Shown piece after piece: positions 55,716-64,000 of a stretch of 64,000 nucleotides of DNA. Each line of letters starts with the position of its first letter. Position 1 is the first letter of the stretch. The position numbers were made by a program, and so were the translations under genes. The notes beneath the pieces are model-generated. The model was given only the letters and a program-made list of their open reading frames with translations. It had not been told where the DNA came from and ran no database searches. The stretch is from Paucisalibacillus globulus (GTDB lineage: Bacteria; Bacillota; Bacilli; Bacillales; Amphibacillaceae): positions 181,099-245,098 of the forward strand of contig NZ_LT855387.1 in NCBI RefSeq assembly GCF_900184735.1, in the 5' to 3' direction.

Positions 55716-55757
55716 TAGAAAAAGTCAAAGCCAAGGGAATCCTGACTTTGACTTTCT
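55716..55757 (-). terminator. Hairpin between dnaK and dnaJ
   Basis: Stem AAAGTCAAAG / CTTTGACTTT with T run on the minus strand. In a chaperone operon it may reduce expression of the distal genes relative to dnaK or stabilise the upstream mRNA. Confidence 0.75.
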
Positions 55758-55766
55758 CCTAAATAC

Positions 55767-57620
<1,854 letters not shown>

Positions 57621-57625
57621 CTAAC

Positions 57626-58207
57626 TTATTTATTTACTTTCACCATAGCTGGTCGAATAACGCGATCTTTAATTAGATATCCTTTTTGCAATTCTTCTAC
57701 AACCACATTTGAGTCCATCGATTCATCTTCTACTTGCATTACAGCTTGATGAACATTCGGGTCAAATTCTTTGCCTACTGATTCAATTGCTTCAATACCT
57801 TGTGATTTTAACGCGTCAATAAGTTGTCGGTACACCATCGATATACCTTCAAGTAATCCTTTGTTTGACTCATCAACCTCAACTTGTAATGCTCGCTCGA
57901 AATTATCAATAGCTGGTAAAAGTTCGGTTGCAAGGTCTTGTGATTTATACTTAGCTGCTGCTTCTCGTTCTTTAATAGATCGTTTCTTGAAGTTATCAAA
58001 TTCAGCCTGTGCTCTAAGGAATCTCTGATATAATTCATCTTTTTCCTTTTGCAGATTTTCTATTTCTTCGTTATGTGTTTCTGTTTCTAACTCTTCATCC
58101 TTGTTGGAAAGAGATTCTTCTTGATCAACAATCTCTGCCTCAACTGAATCATCAACTAATTGTTCTTCATTTTCTTTCTCAATGCCTGTAGTATCCTTTT
58201 CTTCCAT
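57626..58207 (-). CDS. grpE: Nucleotide exchange factor GrpE
   Basis: About 193 residues: an acidic, Glu-rich N-terminal coiled coil and a C-terminal beta domain with [14 protein letters not shown] and a family-typical VIRPAMVKV end. It releases ADP from DnaK. ATG 58207 has GGAGGTGCACGAA upstream; the longer frame from 58234 passes over that site. Confidence 0.96.
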   Translation of the reverse strand: MEEKDTTGIEKENEEQLVDDSVEAEIVDQEESLSNKDEELETETHNEEIENLQKEKDELYQRFLRAQAEFDNFKKRSIKEREAAAKYKSQDLATELLPAIDNFERALQVEVDESNKGLLEGISMVYRQLIDALKSQGIEAIESVGKEFDPNVHQAVMQVEDESMDSNVVVEELQKGYLIKDRVIRPAMVKVNK

Positions 58208-58264
58208 TTCGTGCACCTCCAAAAATACAATCAATCAAATAACAAGTATGTCTATTACAATCTT

Positions 58265-59299
58265 TTACTCGCCGTTGTTTTTATACCATAGATACAATGC
58301 ATCTGTCATTTCATTTGATAACGCATTTAATAGAGTTATCACTTTTCGGTATTCCATTCTAGTTGGTCCTAGCAATGCTATTGTACCCTTTTGTTCACTT
58401 CCAAACTGGTAAGAAGCGGTTATGAGACTAAAATCCTTAATCTCTTCAATTTCATTTTCATTGCCAATCGTTACCTTGATGCCATGTTGAGGTGCCTTCA
58501 ATAAATTTACTACTTGATCTTCGTTTTCCATCATTTGATAAAACGCCCGAATTTTATTTATATCATTGAACTCAGGTTGGGTTAATAATTTCGTTTTACC
58601 ACCAATATATAATTTAACTGGCTGTTCCTGAAAGAAAGCAGATTTTAAATATTGGAAAGATTTCTCAAAATCATGGACATACATTTGCATTAAGGAAAGT
58701 ACTTCCTTCGTAATGACCTCTGGTAACCGAGCAAGAGAGATACCATGTAATCGATCATTTAAGATATTTACGATCTTCTCTAAATCAGATGCACTGATTT
58801 CTGCTGGAAAAGTAAATGATCGGTGCTCAACATGCCCAGAATCTGTAACTAATATGGCTACAGCAGAATGATTTGTTAATGGTACTATTTGTAGCTGCTT
58901 TAATTTAGTCTCAAATATTTCCGGACCTAAAATAATGGATGTATAGTTAGTTAAATCAGATAACACCTCTGCAGACTTTTGCACCAACTTTTCAAAATCG
59001 ATGAATTCATCCCTGACTAGGTCTCTCATAATACTTAAGTTTCCTTTACCCATAGATGATCCAATGACATTGTCCACATAATATCGATACCCTTTTTCTG
59101 ATGGCACACGACCAGATGAAGAATGTGTTTTTTCGAGATAACCCAGTTCTTCTAAGTCGGCCATGACATTTCGTATCGTAGCAGCACTTAAGGATATTTC
59201 ATCTTTTTTGGAAATAGCACGCGAGCCAACTGGGTGAGCTGATTCTATAAAATCATCAATAATAACTTGCAAAATCAACAATTGCCTTTCTGTTAACAT
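58265..59299 (-). CDS. hrcA: Heat-inducible transcription repressor HrcA
   Basis: 344 residues: N-terminal winged helix (LSAATIRNVMADLEELGYL) and a GAF-like dimer domain. HrcA binds CIRCE and represses its own operon; GroEL keeps it active. The ATG has GGGGTGATC upstream. A CIRCE copy and a promoter lie just before the gene. It leads hrcA-grpE-dnaK-dnaJ-prmA-rsmE-mtaB. Confidence 0.97.
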   Translation of the reverse strand: MLTERQLLILQVIIDDFIESAHPVGSRAISKKDEISLSAATIRNVMADLEELGYLEKTHSSSGRVPSEKGYRYYVDNVIGSSMGKGNLSIMRDLVRDEFIDFEKLVQKSAEVLSDLTNYTSIILGPEIFETKLKQLQIVPLTNHSAVAILVTDSGHVEHRSFTFPAEISASDLEKIVNILNDRLHGISLARLPEVITKEVLSLMQMYVHDFEKSFQYLKSAFFQEQPVKLYIGGKTKLLTQPEFNDINKIRAFYQMMENEDQVVNLLKAPQHGIKVTIGNENEIEEIKDFSLITASYQFGSEQKGTIALLGPTRMEYRKVITLLNALSNEMTDALYLWYKNNGE

Positions 59300-59314
59300 T
59301 AATGATCACCCCTG

Positions 59315-59341
59315 TTAGCACTCTGTTCACCTGAGTGCTAA
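59315..59341 (-). promoter_or_regulatory. CIRCE operator
   Basis: A perfect TTAGCACTC-N9-GAGTGCTAA inverted repeat, the HrcA binding site, located between the promoter and the hrcA start codon. Confidence 0.98.
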
Positions 59342-59351
59342 TTCTAATAAT

Positions 59352-59380
59352 AAATTATCAAATCCTTATTTTTTTGTCAA
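59352..59380 (-). promoter_or_regulatory. Sigma-A type promoter of the hrcA operon
   Basis: TTGACA (59380-59375) and TAATTT (59357-59352) with a 17-base spacer on the minus strand, immediately before CIRCE. The -35 lies within the end of the hemW reading frame. Confidence 0.85.
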
Positions 59381-60535
59381 TGCTATTGCCTCTAAGTCCT
59401 CATCTTCCAGTAAAAAATGTTCAAATACTTCATTTCCAAATAAAACACCATCATCAGTGAGGTGAAGTGATTTTTCAGTATTTACTAGCCAGCCCTTTTG
59501 AATGAGATAATCAATTTGGTTTTTGTAAATTAATTCAAGCGGAAAGTCAAATTTCGATATAAACTTTTCTTTGTCTACCCCACTTAGCTTACGTAGTCCT
59601 AAGAATAATTCTTCCTCAATTTGTTCTTTTAATCCTATCGTTTCCACTTTTAAGGTTGGCTTCCCATCTTGCATAGCTTGTTTAATATAAGCTGGAATAG
59701 GTTTCATGTTAATGGTACGTTTTCCAGGTAGGTAACCACTAGCTCCTGCACCAAATCCGTAATAATAGTCATTATTCCAGTAGGTTAAATTATGCTTACT
59801 TTCAAATCCTTTTTTCGAAAAATTACTTATCTCATACTGCTGTATACCTGACTCTTTCATTTTTGTTTTTAGGATGTCATACATTTTTACTTCTTCCTCT
59901 TGTGCAGGTCGATGTAATTGTCCTTTTTTATGTCGATTATAGAAAATCGTTTTGGGCTCTATTTGTAATGAATACGCTGAATAATGTGGAAGGTCAAATG
60001 CCAGCGCTTCTTTCACTGTTTTTTCAAAGTGTTCTGCTGACTGATTTGGTAAAGAATATATCAAATCAAGGCTAATATTAGTTAAATCATGTTGCTTTAG
60101 TAATTCAACTGTCTTATATACATCTTCTATACGGTGTGCTCTTCCAAGTTCTTTGAGCATTTCATTATCAAATACTTGAACACCTAACGATACCCTATTT
60201 ACGCCATAATCTTTTAATAGTTTTGCCTTCTCTTCATCAAAGTCACCTGGATTTGCTTCGATTGTATATTCTTCACAATTTGAAACATCAAATTTATCAG
60301 AGATTAATTCTAATAACGTCTTTAACTGTTTATGATTTAATGCAGTTGGTGTACCTCCGCCAATAAAAATAGTTTTTACTGGGTTCTTTTCACCATCCAC
60401 TTGGGTATTTATTTCATTTGAAAGTGCTTCTAAATAATCCGTTGCCATTTGTTCATTATAAAAAAACTTCGTAAAGTCACAATAATGGCAAATATGATGA
60501 CAAAACGGAATATGAATATACACAGATGGGATCAT
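59366..60535 (-). CDS. hemW: Radical SAM haem chaperone/HemW family protein
   Basis: About 389 residues: radical SAM core with CHHICHYC (CxxxCxxC) and GGGTPTAL, plus a HemN-type C-terminal domain. It was annotated as coproporphyrinogen oxidase but belongs to the HemW type, which lacks the extra CxxxC Cys of true HemN and handles haem. ATG 60535 has GGAGAAAG 8 bases upstream. The hrcA promoter overlaps its 3' end. Confidence 0.93.
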   Translation of the reverse strand: MIPSVYIHIPFCHHICHYCDFTKFFYNEQMATDYLEALSNEINTQVDGEKNPVKTIFIGGGTPTALNHKQLKTLLELISDKFDVSNCEEYTIEANPGDFDEEKAKLLKDYGVNRVSLGVQVFDNEMLKELGRAHRIEDVYKTVELLKQHDLTNISLDLIYSLPNQSAEHFEKTVKEALAFDLPHYSAYSLQIEPKTIFYNRHKKGQLHRPAQEEEVKMYDILKTKMKESGIQQYEISNFSKKGFESKHNLTYWNNDYYYGFGAGASGYLPGKRTINMKPIPAYIKQAMQDGKPTLKVETIGLKEQIEEELFLGLRKLSGVDKEKFISKFDFPLELIYKNQIDYLIQKGWLVNTEKSLHLTDDGVLFGNEVFEHFLLEDEDLEAIALTKK

Positions 60536-60628
60536 AGTACTTTCTCCTAACAAGCATAATTTGTATTTCAATGTAACTCTAAAAAAGAAAAGGAAAAACT
60601 TTTATTAAAGTTCTTCCGTTCATTTTCT

Positions 60629-62437
60629 TTATTCGTCATCCATTTTAAGCACGGCCATAAATGCTTCTTGTGGTACTTCAACAGAACCGACCATCTTCAT
60701 GCGTTTCTTACCTTCTTTTTGCTTTTCAAGTAGCTTTCTTTTTCGAGATATATCCCCACCATAACATTTGGCAAGTACGTTTTTACGCATCGCTTTAATC
60801 GAAGACCTTGCAACTATTTTATTTCCAATTGCAGCTTGGACGGGTACTTCGAACTGTTGTCTAGGGATTAGTTCTTTTAGTTTTTCTACAATTAGTTTCC
60901 CGCGCTCATAAGAAAAATCTTTATGGACGATAAATGATAATGCATCTATGGTTTCACCATTTAAAAGAATATCCATCTTGACTAATTTCGAAGGACGATA
61001 GCCTATTAATTCATAGTCAAAAGAGGCATATCCTTTCGTGTTTGATTTTAATTGATCAAAAAAGTCGTAGACAATTTCTGAAAGTGGTATGTCATAGATT
61101 ACATTAACACGAATATCATCAAGATATTCCATATCAATGAATTGCCCACGTTTCTTCTGAGCAATCTCCATTACAGCTCCAACGTATTCATTAGGTACCA
61201 TAATTGTAGCTTTTACATATGGTTCACGAATCTCTTGTATCTTTTGTGGATCTGGCATTATGGAAGGATTATCGATAATAATCGTTTCTCCATCAGTTTG
61301 TTCCACTTCATATATTACACTAGGTGCCGTTGTTATTAAATCGATTTTAAATTCACGTTCAATTCGTTCTTGGATAATTTCCATATGTAACAGTCCTAGA
61401 AATCCACAACGAAAACCAAATCCCAATGCTTGGGATGTTTCAGCTTCATATTGTAGAGCTGAATCGTTAAGCTCTAAGCGTTCTAACGCCTCACGTAAGT
61501 CATTGTATTTATTAGAATCAACTGGGTAAAGTCCACAATAAACCATAGGATTTAAACGTCTGTAACCAGGTAACGGTTCTGAAGCTGGGTTATTCGCGAA
61601 TGTTATCGTATCACCAACACGAGTATCACCAACATTTTTGATCGATGCTGTTAAATATCCAACATCACCAACACCCAGTTCCTTAAGCGGTAATTGCTTT
61701 GGTGTAAATACGCCCACTTCATTGACTTCAAATTCTTTACCTGTTGCCATCATCTTTATTTTATCGCCAACCTTAACAGAGCCTTCCTTAATACACACAT
61801 AAGCAACTACGCCACGGTAAGGATCATATAGAGAATCAAAAATAAGTGCTTTTAGTGGTTCTTCTGCATTCCCCATTGGAGGTGGTACAGCTTCTGTAAT
61901 CCTCTCCAATATGTCTTCAATTCCAATGTTGGCTTTCGCTGAAGCTAGAATGACATCGTCTGGATCAATTCCAATTACATCCTGAAGTTCTTTTTTAACT
62001 CGTTCTGGATCTGCACTAGGCAAGTCAATCTTATTAATAACCGGTATAATTTCAAGTTCATTATCTAATGCAAGATATACGTTTGCCAATGTTTGTGCTT
62101 CAATTCCTTGGGCAGCGTCAACAACAAGAATAGCTCCTTCGCATGCTGCAAGGCTCCTTGAAACTTCATATGTAAAGTCCACATGTCCCGGGGTGTCGAT
62201 TAAATGAAAAGTAAAATCTTCCCCACTTTTACTCTGGTATTGTAATTGAACAGCATTTAACTTAATAGTAATACCACGTTCTCTTTCTAAATCCATTGCA
62301 TCTAGCAATTGATCTTTCATTTCACGTTTTGTAACCGTTCGTGTGTTTTCTAAAATACGGTCGGCCAGTGTTGATTTTCCATGGTCAATATGGGCTATGA
62401 TAGAAAAATTACGTACATTTTCTTGTTTTCTCGCCAT
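60629..62437 (-). CDS. lepA: Elongation factor 4 (LepA)
   Basis: 602 residues: GTPase domain with [18 protein letters not shown] and NKIDLP, domains 2-4 shared with EF-G, and a C-terminal domain with [13 protein letters not shown]. It acts on the ribosome in initiation/assembly or in rescue of stalled elongation. AGGAGTGAAC precedes the ATG. It precedes hemW by 93 bases. Confidence 0.98.
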   Translation of the reverse strand: MARKQENVRNFSIIAHIDHGKSTLADRILENTRTVTKREMKDQLLDAMDLERERGITIKLNAVQLQYQSKSGEDFTFHLIDTPGHVDFTYEVSRSLAACEGAILVVDAAQGIEAQTLANVYLALDNELEIIPVINKIDLPSADPERVKKELQDVIGIDPDDVILASAKANIGIEDILERITEAVPPPMGNAEEPLKALIFDSLYDPYRGVVAYVCIKEGSVKVGDKIKMMATGKEFEVNEVGVFTPKQLPLKELGVGDVGYLTASIKNVGDTRVGDTITFANNPASEPLPGYRRLNPMVYCGLYPVDSNKYNDLREALERLELNDSALQYEAETSQALGFGFRCGFLGLLHMEIIQERIEREFKIDLITTAPSVIYEVEQTDGETIIIDNPSIMPDPQKIQEIREPYVKATIMVPNEYVGAVMEIAQKKRGQFIDMEYLDDIRVNVIYDIPLSEIVYDFFDQLKSNTKGYASFDYELIGYRPSKLVKMDILLNGETIDALSFIVHKDFSYERGKLIVEKLKELIPRQQFEVPVQAAIGNKIVARSSIKAMRKNVLAKCYGGDISRKRKLLEKQKEGKKRMKMVGSVEVPQEAFMAVLKMDDE

Positions 62438-62694
62438 ACTTGGTGTTCACTCCTATTGCCTTTACCAATGTTCAGTAAAAGTACAAATTTAATACATCAT
62501 AATTTACGATAATTGCTAGGATGATTATAGCAATTGCAACCTTGAGTTTCAAGAAAGAGTTGTTAGGAGAGGTATAATTATCTCAAACAACCATTAAACA
62601 ATTACTAAAATTTCATACTACAAACTATACCAATACATAGTCTATGTTTAGAAAGCTTCTTTTTGTAATGATTGTCTTCTAACATTCAGTAGAT

Positions 62695-63144
62695 AAAAAC
62701 TGCGCGGCTAATATTCTTTTTGGGGAGCACCATACCCGCTACGGAAATACACTCCGCACTCGCTGAGCGGCTGGTGAGCCTCCTCGTGCTATCGCACTGC
62801 GGGGTCTCACCTATGCCTATCCTCCCGCAGGACAAGGAACGCTACGAAAGCAATACATCGCACGCAGAAAAAGTGATTTTCTTTTTCAAGGAGTCTCCGT
62901 GTATTTCCTTCGCTAGTATAGAATGGAAAAAATATTGCATAAAAATAAAGAACAATTTTCTTCGTGCGATGATTACGCTGACGAAGCATTCCTTATCCTA
63001 CGGGAATAGCACGTGTCCGAAGACCCCGCAGAGGTGGTTTTTCCTCGAGGAGGCTGAGGCCGGGCCCGTGGAAAGCGGAGTATTCTGCCGGAGCGGTATA
63101 TTACCACCACGCCCATTCATGACACTCGTAACCGCACAGTTTCT
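62695..63144 (-). repeat. Dispersed GC-rich element E3
   Basis: The largest intact copy, 450 bp, in the orientation opposite to E1 and E2. The ends AAAAACTGCGCGGCTAA and GTAACCGCACAGTTTCT are inverted and match E1. It holds both the GCTCCGGCAGAATACTCCGC block and the CGGAAATACACTCCGC block facing each other, so the whole is an imperfect palindrome. An open frame of 148 codons on the plus strand within it has no gene-like features. It sits between lepA and yqxA. The 257 bases between lepA and E3 show only AT-rich DNA that should include the lepA promoter. Confidence 0.88.
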
Positions 63145-63173
63145 ATTAAATTCAACAAGAATTTGAACTAAAC

Positions 63174-63229
63174 AACACAAAAATAATTCGAACTGGAATG
63201 AATTCTTAGAATCACAGTTCGAATTATTC
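63174..63229 (-). terminator. Terminator after yqxA
   Basis: Long stem AATAATTCGAACTG / CAGTTCGAATTATT with a T-rich tail on the minus strand; it closes the spoIIP-yqxA unit. Confidence 0.85.
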
Positions 63230-63262
63230 TTTAATAGATTATCCTCTAGAATTCTCACTTTG

Positions 63263-63598
63263 TTAGTAGAATAATTGTGAGATTTGGTATAGGATTTGGA
63301 CAATTAGGTCGTAGAAACCTTGAACAATTACTTCTAGGAAAGATGCTGTTTTTTGGCTTAGGTGTTCAGTGTTAGAAGCAGAGAGTTCATTAGCGACTGT
63401 TTGTTGATTTACTACTTCTGATTCTTGGTTTTTTGGTTTTACCGTCTGTTTTACTTCAGGTGTTGATTCTACTACCTCGGTATCTGCGACAGCATTGGTA
63501 GTTGGTAGAATAGATTTTCCATTATGGTCGATACCGACTAATGTTCCCACTAAAAAGCATACAACTAAAAGTAACACGACAGATATAAACTTTGCCAT
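63263..63598 (-). CDS. yqxA: YqxA family membrane-anchored protein
   Basis: 111 residues: one N-terminal helix (about 4-24), a Glu/Val/Thr-rich middle part and a hydrophobic C-terminal stretch (about 88-111). It matches the YqxA family (DUF3679) by place between spoIIP and lepA and by start motif VGTLVGIDHNG. AGGAGGTT precedes the ATG. Function unknown; probably sporulation. Confidence 0.82.
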   Translation of the reverse strand: MAKFISVVLLLVVCFLVGTLVGIDHNGKSILPTTNAVADTEVVESTPEVKQTVKPKNQESEVVNQQTVANELSASNTEHLSQKTASFLEVIVQGFYDLIVQILYQISQLFY

Positions 63599-63613
63599 TT
63601 TCCTGAACCTCCT

Positions 63614-64000
63614 TTATTCCGCACTGACCTTTTCAGCATCCCAATAAAATTCACTAAATACTTCCGCTAAAGCTTCTGCTGATCGATATAATTCCTCGAG
63701 ATTATTATCCACTCCACCAATTTCAACTGTTAGTGCATTTTCGTGTAAATCTTGGTTAAAGACCCCATCTGTCCCCGGACCTTTTTTTGGTGGCAAAACT
63801 CCGCGACTTAAACCAGGGTATTTCTTTTGCATAATCTTATGTAGTTTACTTGCAATTTCCACATTTTTCTCGTAATTTTTATTTTCACCGCCAATGACAA
63901 ACGCGATTTTTGCATAAGGTTCACCATTAATTACCTTTGTAGTAGCATCGCCTCTAATAGCATCTCGATGAATATCAAAGACATATCGAATTTCTTTGTT
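63614..64000 (-). CDS. spoIIP: Stage II sporulation protein P, C-terminal part
   Basis: The frame is open to the end of the window, so only the last 128 or so residues are seen. DIHRDA (with a catalytic-site His) and the late TVEIGG (with its Glu) match the SpoIIP amidase/endopeptidase domain, which cuts septal peptidoglycan during engulfment with SpoIID and SpoIIM. yqxA follows at 15 bases. The gpr gene would be expected upstream, outside the window. Confidence 0.93.
   Translation of the reverse strand, partial: NKEIRYVFDIHRDAIRGDATTKVINGEPYAKIAFVIGGENKNYEKNVEIASKLHKIMQKKYPGLSRGVLPPKKGPGTDGVFNQDLHENALTVEIGGVDNNLEELYRSAEALAEVFSEFYWDAEKVSAE

Noticed and set aside
62720-63166. A 148-codon plus-strand frame
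   Set aside because: It lies within repeat E3, has no ribosome-binding site and no protein-like composition.

Overview
The window looks like chromosomal DNA of a low-GC, endospore-forming member of the Bacillaceae, most like the Oceanobacillus/Virgibacillus group. The evidence is the gene content (SpoIIP, YqfC/YqfD, a GerA/SpoVAF-type germination protein, SigA, HrcA/CIRCE, the comG operon) and a gene order that follows the Bacillus subtilis yqg-yqf-yqe region from memory. The genus is an inference; there is no 16S gene here.

Layout. 1-1341 (+): end of the comG competence pseudopilin operon (comGD partial, comGE, comGF, comGG). 1463-2808: yqgY-, yqgX- and yqgW-type genes. 2908-4935: a GC-rich dispersed repeat (E1) split by an intact 1.6-kb IS110-family element with a probable bridge RNA. 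5039-13539 (mostly -): LTA synthase-like yqgS, glcK-yqgQ, a GerA-family germination protein, an unrecognised secreted protein (+), gluP, yqgO, yqgN, rpmG. 13716-14543 (+): two small membrane proteins. 14592-19626 (-): phoU, pbpA, an MFS permease, sodA. 19829-20427 (-): six tRNA genes with a sigma-A type promoter. 20905-24636: Na/Pi cotransporter, NfeD protein and small yqf genes. 24684-31062 (-): nfo, cshB, yqfO, trmK, cccA, sigA. 31097-44920 (-): dnaG, ppsR-ccpN, glyS-glyQ with a T-box leader, recO, yqzL, era, repeat E2, dgkA, ybeY, pgpH, phoH. 44923-50370 (-): yqfD, yqfC, an unrecognised membrane protein, floA, yqeZ, yqeY, rpsU. 50561-62437 (-): deoC, mtaB, rsmE, prmA, dnaJ, dnaK, grpE, hrcA (CIRCE), hemW, lepA. 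62695-63144: repeat E3. 63263-64000 (-): yqxA and the 3' part of spoIIP.

Most of the window is conserved housekeeping: RNA and protein quality control (hrcA-grpE-dnaK-dnaJ with prmA, rsmE and mtaB), replication and transcription (dnaG-sigA), ribosome maturation (ybeY, era), glycyl-tRNA charging, envelope synthesis (yqgS, pbpA, dgkA, floA/yqeZ) and sporulation. Compared with the B. subtilis order as I remember it, pstSCAB, cdd, yqxD, ispG, ispH, zur, yqeW and mgsR are missing from their usual places. deoC and the Na/Pi transporter sit in positions that differ from that map.

The most interesting part is the accessory DNA. Four GC-rich intergenic elements share inverted ends (about AGAAACTGTGCGGT) and interchangeable internal blocks. 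One of them was hit by an IS110-family element. The empty target site can be rebuilt exactly, with a CT core on the + strand. The region upstream of the transposase contains short segments that match both sides of that target, in the polarity expected of a bridge-RNA target loop, and a 9-nt match to the right end of the element.
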